In this document: positions 1 to 7,342 of the stretch, in pieces
How positions within the stretch are numbered: the stretch's first letter is position 1
Layout: each line of letters starts with the position of its first letter
Assembly (NCBI RefSeq): GCF_015207605.1
Contig: NZ_JADEWO010000019.1
Coordinates: 1 to 64,000 of the forward strand
Source: Oculatella sp. LEGE 06141
Lineage (GTDB): Bacteria > Cyanobacteriota > Cyanobacteriia > Elainellales > Elainellaceae
Direction of reading: 5' to 3'
Length of the DNA: 64,000 nt
Position numbers and translations under genes: made by a program
Notes under the pieces: generated by a model
Database searches by the model: none
The model's input: the letters and a program-made list of their open reading frames with translations, nothing else
What the model was told of the DNA's origin: nothing

Positions 1-2
1 GT

Positions 3-74
3 AGATCAACAGCAACCCCGCTGTTGATCTAGTCATATGGGATGGATCTACAGCAAAGTAGCCGTTGATCCATC
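3..74. repeat. Two hairpins upstream of the first cassette gene
   Basis: AGATCAACAGC (3-13) is followed after six bases by its exact reverse complement (20-30). A second, imperfect inverted repeat (12 of 14 positions) pairs 41-54 with 61-74. TAGATCAACAGCAA occurs directly at 2-15 and again at 85-98. The motif GTTAGCT at 117-123 is identical to the R' box of the attC site ending at 3462, so this could be the variable part of a further attC whose other end lies left of the window. That last point is a guess. Confidence 0.6.
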
Positions 75-189
75 CAAATCTGGGTAGATCAACAGCAAAG
101 CTCTGTAGAATAAATTGTTAGCTTGCTTGATCCCTGGGTGTGGGAGTTGCTGATAGTTCACTTTTAGACGTAGTTATTATCTGGATGCC

Positions 190-1644
190 ATGTCTGATCT
201 AAACCAAACTTGGAAATGCGTGGCTGAATTGAGAGGTCATTCCAGTTGGATTTATGGAGTTCCAATTACTTCTGATGGAATGTTAGCTAGTGTTAGTGGT
301 AGTAAAATCCTATTCTGGAATTTAGACACTCAAGAAATAGATTCTGTTCTTGAAGAACATACGGATACCATACCCTCTCTCAGTCTTAGCCCTGATAATC
401 GGACTTTGGCTAGCGGCAGTCTTGATAAAACGGTTGGTTTGTGGAATTTAGAAACAAAAGACCTGATTTGTACGCTTGCCAAACGCAAAGATCCGATTTA
501 TTCAGTTGTGTTTAGTCCTGATAACAAGTTACTTGCAAGTGGAGGAGAAATTAAATACAGAACTGCCGATGGACAAAAAACAACTATTTATCTTTGGAGT
601 ATTGATAACAAGGAACTAATCCGCACTTTTGTAGGACATGATCTTAGAGTAAATACTCTTGCTTTTAGTCCTGATGGTCAAACCTTGGCTAGTGGAAGTA
701 ACGACAATACTGTTAGATTATGGGATGTCAATTCGGGTAGGCAGTTGCATATCTTAGAGGGGCACTCTAGTAACATTGGCACAGTTGCCTTCACTCTAGA
801 TGGTAGTAGTCTAATTAGTAGTGGTGGCGGTGGTATCAAAGTCTGGAATGTACAGACTGGAGAAATACAACAAAGCCTAGCTGAGCAGTCCGAATATACT
901 AGATGCTTTGCAATTGATCCTACTGGTCAACTTCTAGCTTTTGAAGTACGCAATGGGATTGAGATATGGAACCTAAGAAGCAGCGAAAAGTTGCAATACT
1001 TAGATTTCAAGTGGCCAATTAGTATGAATTTCAGTACTGATGGGAAATTACTGGCTAGTGGAGATGCAACTGCGTTTACCGAAGATGGTGGTCTAGTTAA
1101 GGTGTGGAGTGTTCCAACGTTAGAGCGTGTAATACCAATTGACCAAAACTCTGAGCAATTTGAGTTAGCTGCTGAGCGTCAGAAAATTGAATCTGAGGGG
1201 TATTTTGATGCTGAGACTCTTGAAGATGCTAGAAGACGAATAACAGCTTCCATTGTACAGAGACAGGGACAGGCTGAATTTCGGCGTAAGTTACTGAAAT
1301 CTTACGGTGGTCGATGTCCAATAACTAATTGCGATGTAGAGTCAGCTATTGAAGCAGCACATATCATCCCATATCAAGGAACTGAAACTAATCACCCAAC
1401 AAATGGTTTACCGCTCAGAGCTGACATACATACTCTGTTTGATTTGCATCTACTGTCAATCCAATCGGATACCTTTGATGTAGTAATTGCCCCTAGACTT
1501 GTCAGTACCTGTTACCAAGACTTGGCTGGTCGGAAACTGACTTTACCGCAGGATCAAAACGCTGTACCAGATCGAAATGCTCTTAGTAAGCATTATGAAA
1601 CTTTTCTTAGTAAGTGCAAGAATACTCAACCGCCAGCAAGCTAA
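190..1644 (+). CDS. WD40 beta-propeller fused to HNH nuclease domain
   Basis: 484 aa. Residues about 14-320 hold seven WD40 blades, recognisable by repeated F/LSPDG, LASGS and xxLWN/xVWN signatures. This is the number needed to close one propeller. Residues about 340-425 form an HNH domain of the HNH_2 type, with GGRCPITNC, AAHIIPYQG, NGLPL and IHTLFD; His391 and the IH of IHTLFD are the likely metal and catalytic positions. The inferred role is a DNA nuclease whose propeller provides binding or sensing; no target is visible. The TAA stop lies inside the R'' box of an attC-like site, as in integron gene cassettes. Base composition is AT-rich and HIP1 octamers are absent, unlike the genes beyond 4.35 kb. 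ATG 190 is the first in-frame ATG; no strong ribosome site precedes it. I am sure of the domains and unsure of the function. Confidence 0.9.
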   Translation: MSDLNQTWKCVAELRGHSSWIYGVPITSDGMLASVSGSKILFWNLDTQEIDSVLEEHTDTIPSLSLSPDNRTLASGSLDKTVGLWNLETKDLICTLAKRKDPIYSVVFSPDNKLLASGGEIKYRTADGQKTTIYLWSIDNKELIRTFVGHDLRVNTLAFSPDGQTLASGSNDNTVRLWDVNSGRQLHILEGHSSNIGTVAFTLDGSSLISSGGGGIKVWNVQTGEIQQSLAEQSEYTRCFAIDPTGQLLAFEVRNGIEIWNLRSSEKLQYLDFKWPISMNFSTDGKLLASGDATAFTEDGGLVKVWSVPTLERVIPIDQNSEQFELAAERQKIESEGYFDAETLEDARRRITASIVQRQGQAEFRRKLLKSYGGRCPITNCDVESAIEAAHIIPYQGTETNHPTNGLPLRADIHTLFDLHLLSIQSDTFDVVIAPRLVSTCYQDLAGRKLTLPQDQNAVPDRNALSKHYETFLSKCKNTQPPAS

Positions 1645-1725
1645 CAACCGTGGCGCAGCGGACTGTTGCAAGCCGTTGGCGATGTAGCAAAAGTGATCGG
1701 CAGCCGCTGACCACGAACGTTATGC
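1640..1725 (+). other. attC-like recombination site 1
   Basis: The left box GCTAAC (1640-1645) and right box GTTATGC (1719-1725) fit the RYYYAAC / GTTRRRY pattern of integron attC sites, with one departure in the right box. The inner arms are complementary over CGTGG, CAGCGG and CTG, interrupted by unpaired bases on one side only. That asymmetry is the extrahelical-base pattern by which integron integrase picks the bottom strand. Length is about 86 bp. The left box contains the stop codon of the WD40-HNH gene. Inferred recombination point: between G1719 and T1720. Found by hand pairing; a covariance-model search for attC would settle it. Confidence 0.75.
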
Positions 1726-1813
1726 TTCTAATCCACTAGTAAGGGTTAATTAGGATCAGTAACCTGAATCAGAAATGTAGCTACAATTGGATGTATATTT
1801 TTCCTCTACAAGC

Positions 1814-2641
1814 ATGACAACCTCATCAAAATCTCAACCGAAAGGAATTAAAGAAGAATTTGCTAAGTTTTACGAAAACCCAAGTCGCGATAAATTCAGA
1901 GATTTAATACGAGACAATCTTGGAGAATTTTCCCATCTTGACTTTAAGGAAGACTGGTCAAGCCTTTCAAAAATAGCTCGACATATTTTGGGTCTAGCTA
2001 ACTCGGACGGGGGCTGCATAGTTGTTGGAGTTGCTGAGAAAGAGGATAAAACGCTAGAGGCAACAGGAGTAGAAAATTTAAAGGACAAAGCTGAGATTGT
2101 TAAAGGAACTCAGAAGTTTCTACCTAATGTATTGTCAGATAGGGTAGAAATTTTAGACTTTACATATGAAGCTTCTGAATATCCCAAAATAGTTGGGAAG
2201 AAATTTCAAGTAATTCTTGTTGGAACTGATCCTAAGCATTTGCCTTTTATCTCAATGGCAGAAGGTGAAGGAATTCAAAAAAATAAAATTTATGTGAGGC
2301 GAGGCACTTCAACCGAAGAAGCAAATTATCAAGAGCTACAGAATGTTATTAATAAGCGGCTTGAAACAGGTTACTCATCCAGGAATGAGATTGATTTAAG
2401 AACACACATAGAAGAGCTTGAGATGCTGTATGGGCTACTCAAATCTAGCTATGTCATTCCTACAGGGTTTATAAGCTCCCAACTGGGGCTATTGGGTTCT
2501 ACCCTTAAAGATCTTGCTAGTCAATATAAATCTGTTCCAAATCCTCATTATCCAGCGGAAAGTTATGAAGAATTTATTGCCAGAATGATTGAAAAGAAAA
2601 AGAAGCGAATTGAGATACTCCTTGATGTTGCTGATCTATGA
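1814..2641 (+). CDS. AlbA_2 (Schlafen-type) domain protein
   Basis: 275 aa from ATG 1814; an in-frame TTG at 1787 would add nine residues. The N-terminal half carries the AlbA_2/divergent AAA_4 pattern: the LDFKED motif, then IARHILGLANSDGG and IVVGV, and later NKIYVRRG, typical of Schlafen-like nucleic-acid-binding or nuclease folds. Residues about 190-275 are charged and helical, ending in a lysine-rich stretch (EKKKKR), with no helicase or HTH domain visible. The gene is the cargo of the second cassette, between attC site 1 and attC site 2, and is AT-rich. AlbA_2 proteins occur in transcription regulators and in phage-defence loci. Which applies here cannot be read from the sequence. The fold assignment is firm; the role is not. 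Confidence 0.85.
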   Translation: MTTSSKSQPKGIKEEFAKFYENPSRDKFRDLIRDNLGEFSHLDFKEDWSSLSKIARHILGLANSDGGCIVVGVAEKEDKTLEATGVENLKDKAEIVKGTQKFLPNVLSDRVEILDFTYEASEYPKIVGKKFQVILVGTDPKHLPFISMAEGEGIQKNKIYVRRGTSTEEANYQELQNVINKRLETGYSSRNEIDLRTHIEELEMLYGLLKSSYVIPTGFISSQLGLLGSTLKDLASQYKSVPNPHYPAESYEEFIARMIEKKKKRIEILLDVADL

Positions 2642-2680
2642 GAAGCCTTACTAACCCTTTGAGTATTTTACTTAGTCAAA

Positions 2681-3462
2681 GCATAATCGGGTAACAGGGA
2701 GGTTTTCCCTCCCCGTCCCCACAACACCCCTCATGCGGGTCCGCAAGGGGCGTTTCCCCAAAGAGGTTTAGACAGCTCAATTCCAAAGAATTGATGTCCA
2801 GGGTCGGCTACGCAGTTAAGCGCCGACTGATGGCTCCCCCATCCGGGTTCATCGCCTCGCCGAGCTTTGCGACTCCTCCCTGCTCTTTGAAGTTCGGTCC
2901 TTCGCCTTATCTCACCCATTACGCTAAGCGTTTGACTACTATGACCTCTGCTGACTTCTGCCCAATCACGCCTAGCATTTCTACCAGACGCGCTGCCTGA
3001 ATGACCGTAGGGTTCTGTGGGTTGTCCATCCCTTTCGAGATGGCCCTCAGTCAGACTCCCATAATCACCAGACCGCCATTTGGGCAGATCTCCCCAGATA
3101 AGAACATGAACCTTCACTGCACAACTGCGCCATTTACCGTGCCCCTTGAACCAGTGGATTTCGTTGTGTTGTGCCAACTCATCCTGAGGGTCTCGGCCTT
3201 CTATGGCATTTCTGTCCGTCAGCTTGCAGCTTTGCCGCTGGCTTCCTCCAGACATTCCCTCGCGGGTTTGCCCTTGCCTTAAGCTAGTAGTTGTCGTCAC
3301 TCGGATCGTTTGGATCATTTGGACGTTGGTTCTCCTACAGGGGACTTTCACCCCATTGATTCATGCCCATGCTGGGCGTACACAACCGTGTTGCAGCAGA
3401 CGGAACAGAGTTATTGGTGAGATGCAAAGGTTTCTAGCCGCCGCTGAACACAACCGTTAGCT
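2681..3462 (+). other. attC-like site 2, interrupted by an intron
   Basis: If 2685-3383 is removed, GCAT (2681-2684) joins AACCGTGTTGCAGC (3384 onward) to give a left box GCATAAC. The right box is GTTAGCT at 3456-3462. The reconstructed arms pair over GTGTT and CAGC with a single unpaired G on the left side, the same bulge pattern as site 1. The site without the intron is about 83 bp. Both halves, and the fact that they only make sense once joined, support the reading. Inferred recombination point: after G3456. Confidence 0.7.
2685..3383 (-). mobile_element. ORF-less group IIC-like intron inserted in attC
   Basis: On the minus strand the element begins GTGTACGCCC (from 3383), followed by the familiar intron 5' segments GCATGGGCATGAA and GGGGTGAAAGTCCCC. 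Near its end, the complement of about 2724-2753 folds as a domain V: an eight-pair lower stem containing a CGC triad, a two-base bulge on the 3' side, a four-pair upper stem and a tetraloop. The complement of 2685-2721 folds as domain VI with one bulged A seven bases before the 3' end. Length is about 699 nt. No reverse transcriptase/maturase is encoded; the open frame at 2731-3351 lacks every RT motif and appears to be intron RNA read by chance. Ends are uncertain by one base because of a shared T. Mobility would need a maturase supplied in trans. Confidence 0.8.
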
Positions 3463-3484
3463 GGCTATCTACTTGCTACCGAAA

Positions 3485-3718
3485 ATGTCTAAGTATTGGC
3501 GTTATCCAGCAAAAGTTTTAGGTTGTTTACGGGGCGGAGAGATCACAATAATTCTTTGCGCTGGTATCGGATTAACAAATGGTGGAGGTCGGCAAGAACT
3601 TCCTATTCAATTGGTTTCAGTTGATTTAAGAATGCCAAACAGCGAATTTGATGTTCTGTTCGAGCGGGCTTCAGGACATTTTGTTAAAGTTTTGCGTAAA
3701 GAAGAAGCTTGCCCTTAA
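3485..3718 (+). CDS. Short hypothetical protein in cassette, possibly frameshifted
   Basis: 77 aa from ATG 3485; a TTG at 3473 is an alternative. I do not recognise the family. The chain has a basic N-terminus, a hydrophobic glycine-rich stretch (IILCAGIGLTNGGG) and a charged end. It starts about 29 bases after the R' box of attC site 2, so it is the first frame of the third cassette. Around 3700 another frame continues sensibly as LALKLTEEGLAARLRG to a stop at 3756-3758. A one-base indel may therefore have shortened this protein. Whether it is expressed is unknown. Confidence 0.45.
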   Translation: MSKYWRYPAKVLGCLRGGEITIILCAGIGLTNGGGRQELPIQLVSVDLRMPNSEFDVLFERASGHFVKVLRKEEACP

Positions 3719-3772
3719 ACTGACTGAAGAAGGATTAGCTGCTAGACTTCGAGGATAGTTGGCAGTGAGTGA

Positions 3773-4253
<481 letters not shown>

Positions 4254-4283
<30 letters not shown>

Positions 4284-4338
4284 AGTTTTCGTGCTTTGTT
4301 TCAATTCGGCTTGTTGCTGCTCAACCGGAACGTTATCT
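4254..4338 (+). other. attC-like recombination site 3
   Basis: The left box GCTAAC (4254-4259) and right box GTTATCT (4332-4338) bracket arms that pair over CCGGTTG and AGCAG, with one unpaired G in the left arm, the same bulge as in sites 1 and 2. Pairing extends outward through the flanking CCAG/CTGG. Length is about 85 bp. It overlaps the end of the antitoxin gene. HIP1 octamers reappear just beyond (first at 4376), so this is probably the right edge of the cassette array. Confidence 0.75.
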
Positions 4339-4480
4339 GGCTTCGCACAAAGGTCTTGCACTGATCATTGAAGGCGATCGCGCTTATCCAAAACGTCACA
4401 GTCTCGATCGAAGTAGACTGTGTTTTGAGGCGATCGGGTTAGTTGCAACCGTTCCAGAAGGTGATGGTGGAGACAAGTGA
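4331..4480 (+). pseudogene. Possible C-terminal gene remnant at array edge
   Basis: A frame open from attC site 3 runs to TGA 4478-4480 and reads as a plausible protein end (ASHKGLALIIEGDRAYPKR, then LCFEAIGLVATVPEGDGGDK). It has no start codon of its own and contains a HIP1-like GCGATCGC, so it belongs to the host-like side. It may be a chromosomal gene truncated by array insertion, or chance coding. The stretch from here to the next gene (4481-4666) shows nothing else I can support. Confidence 0.25.
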
Positions 4481-4666
4481 TTAGGGGCGATCGCCTCAGC
4501 TTCTCCAAGAGCCAGTTTATGCTCAGTGCTTCGACAAAGGGTAATAACCGCTGGAAGTGAGTGGGAACAACCTCTGCAACTTGATCCAGTGATTCAATAT
4601 GTGTTCTTACACGGCCAGAGAGATACAATAGTCGTTGATCCAGAGTCGATGTTCAGTAGATCAGCC

Positions 4667-5038
4667 ATGCCCCATGTTCTGTTAGTAGATGATGAAGCTC
4701 CTCTACGGGAAAGCCTGACGTACGCCTTGGAGAAAGAAGGCTACGACGTAACCACCGCTGCCGATGGAGCCGACGCTATCAAACAGTTTCACAAACAGGT
4801 ACCTGATGTCATCCTTCTCGATCTGATGTTGCCGCAGATCGATGGCATGGAGGTCTGTTGGCGAATTCGAGCCTTTTCTGATGTGCCAATTGTGATGCTA
4901 ACGGCTAAAGACCAGGATATTGAAAAAGCGTGGGGTTTAGAAGCAGGTGCCGATGACTATGTCACCAAACCGTTTGACACTAACGACTTGCTGACCCGCA
5001 TTGAAACCGTGTTGCGCGATCGCCAAACCACCGACTAG
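4667..5038 (+). CDS. Receiver-only response regulator
   Basis: 123 aa from ATG 4667 (ATG 4649 is an alternative). It is a complete CheY-like receiver: acidic pair DD near residues 8-9, phospho-acceptor Asp52 in LLDLMLPQ, Thr79 in MLTAK, and Lys101 in YVTKPF. It ends right after alpha-5 (LLTRIETVLRDR), where PhoB/OmpR proteins continue into a winged helix. The following bases do not encode one in any frame. The histidine kinase gene begins 12 bases downstream, so the two probably form one operon and phosphorelay. Output must be by protein-protein contact, or the protein is a truncated OmpR-type regulator. Confidence 0.9.
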   Translation: MPHVLLVDDEAPLRESLTYALEKEGYDVTTAADGADAIKQFHKQVPDVILLDLMLPQIDGMEVCWRIRAFSDVPIVMLTAKDQDIEKAWGLEAGADDYVTKPFDTNDLLTRIETVLRDRQTTD

Positions 5039-5050
5039 CCTGGGTTCGAG

Positions 5051-6475
5051 ATGCGTTGGCCGTTTGCCAAAATTAAGTGGAACTCCATTCACACGCAACT
5101 GCTGGCAACCTATCTGCTGTTGACGGCGTTGGGCACGTCTCTCCTGTCGGCCTATGTCCTGTGGTCTTTTTACGCCTACTTTATTCAAACCAGACAGGCT
5201 GACCTGAACGACTGGAGTGCAGCCCTCACCGAAAGTATTGCCGATGAGGTAGAGCAGGAAGACCTTGAGCGCATTGATTTGCTGGTGCAGCGCTATGGTG
5301 CGGCAGAAACCATGACGCTTCGCATTTTCGATGCTCAAGGGGTATTATTGGCAACTTCTAGTCCTCAGCTAGATCAACAGGTTGTCAACTGGGGTGAGGT
5401 CGTTGGGGTGAGAACGGCACTCAACGGTCAGGTTATGCAAGGCAAGGCAAAAGGGGTGCTGTCAGACGACGATCGCCTCTACATTGCACGACCGATTTTG
5501 CGGCAGGGGCAGGTGTGGGGTGTTCTCCGCATGTCGATCACATTGGAGCAGCTTCAAAGCCAGTTTGCCAGCGTCATCTGGACAGTGTTGGGCACGCTGG
5601 GTCTAACGATTTTGCTGTGTACTTTAATTAGTAATTGGCTGGCTCGCAGTCTGTCGAAACCCATTCGCACCATGCAACATTTTGCGATTCGCCTGGGGAG
5701 TGGGCATTTTGGCGATCGCCTCACCATTCACCAGAGTAACGAGCTAGATCAGTTAGCCTACGAATTGAACCGGATGAGCGAGCGCCTGGCTTCGTTAGAT
5801 CAGGAACGGCGCGTATTCCTGGCGAATGTGTCTCACGAATTGCGGACGCCTATTAGCAATGTTCAAGTCACCGTTGAGGCATTGAGGCGAGGGGCGAAAG
5901 ACGAGCCAGAACTGCGCGATCGCTTCCTGCAAACGGTAGAAGACGAAACTAGGCGCTTATCCCGGCTGATTCACGATTTGCTGGAACTGGGGCGACTGGA
6001 AGCAGGAGCAACTGCCCTAGAGAAGCAAGTGCTTTCGCTACAACCATTACTAGAGCGAGCCGTACGGGCAATGGAAACGCGAATGCAAGCTCTAGAGATC
6101 AGCGCTCAACTCAATGTTGCCGATCTGCGGGTAGAGGGCGACCCAGAACGGCTGTTGCAAGCCTTCTTAAACGTTCTAGACAACGCGATTAAACACTCCA
6201 AACCCAACTCGCAGATTTCTATCTCGGGGCAGAGGGATGGTAAATCCATCGTTGTCACCGTTCAAGATCAGGGGGTAGGTATCAGCCCAGACAAGCTCTC
6301 CCGCATTTTCGAGCAATTTTATACAGCAGACCCTTCTCGCCAGGGAAGTGGTACCGGGCTGGGGTTAGCCATTGCGAAGCGAATTGTGGAAGCCCATCAA
6401 GGCAGCATCGCGGTCAGCAGCACCGTTAATCAAGGCGCAACCTTTATCATTCGGCTACCGCTATCCAGTCTGTAG
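5051..6475 (+). CDS. Membrane sensor histidine kinase
   Basis: 474 aa. TM1 is about 17-45 and TM2 about 174-196; they bound a periplasmic sensing region of about 130 residues with no known ligand signature. A HAMP linker follows at about 197-250. His262 in VSHELRTP is the phosphorylated HisKA residue. The ATPase domain has the N box around NVLDNAIKH (374-382), the G1 box DQGVGI (406-411) and the G2 box GTGLGLA (434-440). All catalytic elements are intact. It is the likely partner of the receiver-only regulator just upstream. The signal sensed is unknown. Confidence 0.93.
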   Translation: MRWPFAKIKWNSIHTQLLATYLLLTALGTSLLSAYVLWSFYAYFIQTRQADLNDWSAALTESIADEVEQEDLERIDLLVQRYGAAETMTLRIFDAQGVLLATSSPQLDQQVVNWGEVVGVRTALNGQVMQGKAKGVLSDDDRLYIARPILRQGQVWGVLRMSITLEQLQSQFASVIWTVLGTLGLTILLCTLISNWLARSLSKPIRTMQHFAIRLGSGHFGDRLTIHQSNELDQLAYELNRMSERLASLDQERRVFLANVSHELRTPISNVQVTVEALRRGAKDEPELRDRFLQTVEDETRRLSRLIHDLLELGRLEAGATALEKQVLSLQPLLERAVRAMETRMQALEISAQLNVADLRVEGDPERLLQAFLNVLDNAIKHSKPNSQISISGQRDGKSIVVTVQDQGVGISPDKLSRIFEQFYTADPSRQGSGTGLGLAIAKRIVEAHQGSIAVSSTVNQGATFIIRLPLSSL

Positions 6476-6531
6476 CTGGCTGGCTCTGGCTGCACTGGGT
6501 TGGCAAGCAGCCAGCGGAACCAGAACGCTGA

Positions 6532-6942
6532 CTATTTTCCCGGATAGTTTTCTTTAATCCACAGCCGCAACTCTGCTTCAGAATCGGCATAGACATAGCG
6601 ACCTGTTTGTGGATCAACAGCATACCACCAGCGATCGCTGCCATTGACAAACTCACACACGTTCAGCTCGGAGCGGCGGGAGAAGGCTTTAGCGAGGCGT
6701 TGGCTAGCTGTCTGCAACCAGCTCAGCAGCGATGTGGGCAGGGGCGCGGTTTTGCGAAATGGCGCAATGTTGTTGCGAACAGTGTTAGAGGTCAGTTGCC
6801 GCTGCTCCTGTTCTAACAGAGCAACGAGCTGACTATTGTTAGCGGTTCGGGCTACTTCCAGTCGGTGAGCCAGAGAGGCCATCATGTTGTCCTGATGGCG
6901 AGCCAGGAGACGAGAGGAATTGGGGCGGAGTACGTGAGCCAT
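6532..6942 (-). CDS. Conserved cyanobacterial hypothetical protein
   Basis: 136 aa on the minus strand, convergent with the histidine kinase. The N-terminal half is helical and polar (SSRLLARHQDNMMASLAHRL, then LVALLEQEQRQLT). The C-terminal half carries tryptophans and a pattern DRWWYAVDPQTGRYVYADSE that looks like a small WW/SH3-like or beta-hairpin unit. No signal peptide or membrane segment is present. I believe this type is widespread in cyanobacteria but know no function for it. Confidence 0.75.
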   Translation of the reverse strand: MAHVLRPNSSRLLARHQDNMMASLAHRLEVARTANNSQLVALLEQEQRQLTSNTVRNNIAPFRKTAPLPTSLLSWLQTASQRLAKAFSRRSELNVCEFVNGSDRWWYAVDPQTGRYVYADSEAELRLWIKENYPGK

Positions 6943-7342
6943 AATCTTCTATTAAATCGTAGGGGTAAATTGCGTTTGTCTCTACCAAACGATTATAAAA
7001 AACTTTCTGTAGCGTTTGCTACAAAAAACTGCGTTTGATGACATTTCGGCACCTGTGGGGCAAATACCTGATTGGCAAAACTCTCAAACACCTGATTCTG
7101 GTTCAGGATGGGTTATCGTAACTCACCCCACCCTGAATGAACAGGCGTTGCTGAATCGGGGTATGGATTTGACCCTATTGCCTCCCTGGAAGCGTCCGAA
7201 CCTTCAAAGTTTCTCAGAGTTGGAGGATATCGGATGCGATCGCAGATAACCGCCCACGGCTTCATCCGGCAACGCCATGAATGTCAGCCTGAACGCTGTG
7301 AACCCCAAACTCCACAGAACACTGTGACAGGCAACTAACCCT
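6943..7342. other. Intergenic region, no gene supported
   Basis: This 400-base gap lies between two minus-strand genes. A 77-codon frame (7016-7249) has no recognisable motif and weak codon structure. The sequence AACAGGCGTTGCTGAATCGG (7140-7159) has the look of a decayed repeat, but I found no second copy in the window. It presumably contains the promoter of the 6532-6942 gene. Confidence 0.5.

Noticed and set aside
1-123. CRISPR-like repeats
   Set aside because: Only two or three irregular copies of TAGATCAACAGCAA, no constant spacers and no cas genes.
2731-3351. 206-codon open frame on the minus strand as a protein gene
   Set aside because: It coincides with intron RNA domains, has no reverse transcriptase or other motif, and its composition follows conserved stem-loops, not codons.
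4365-4628. 87-codon minus-strand frame before the receiver gene
   Set aside because: No recognisable domain; it overlaps a competing remnant on the plus strand and contains HIP1 octamers, which often keep frames open by chance.
7016-7249. 77-codon frame as a gene
   Set aside because: No motif, no ribosome site, unnatural residue pattern.
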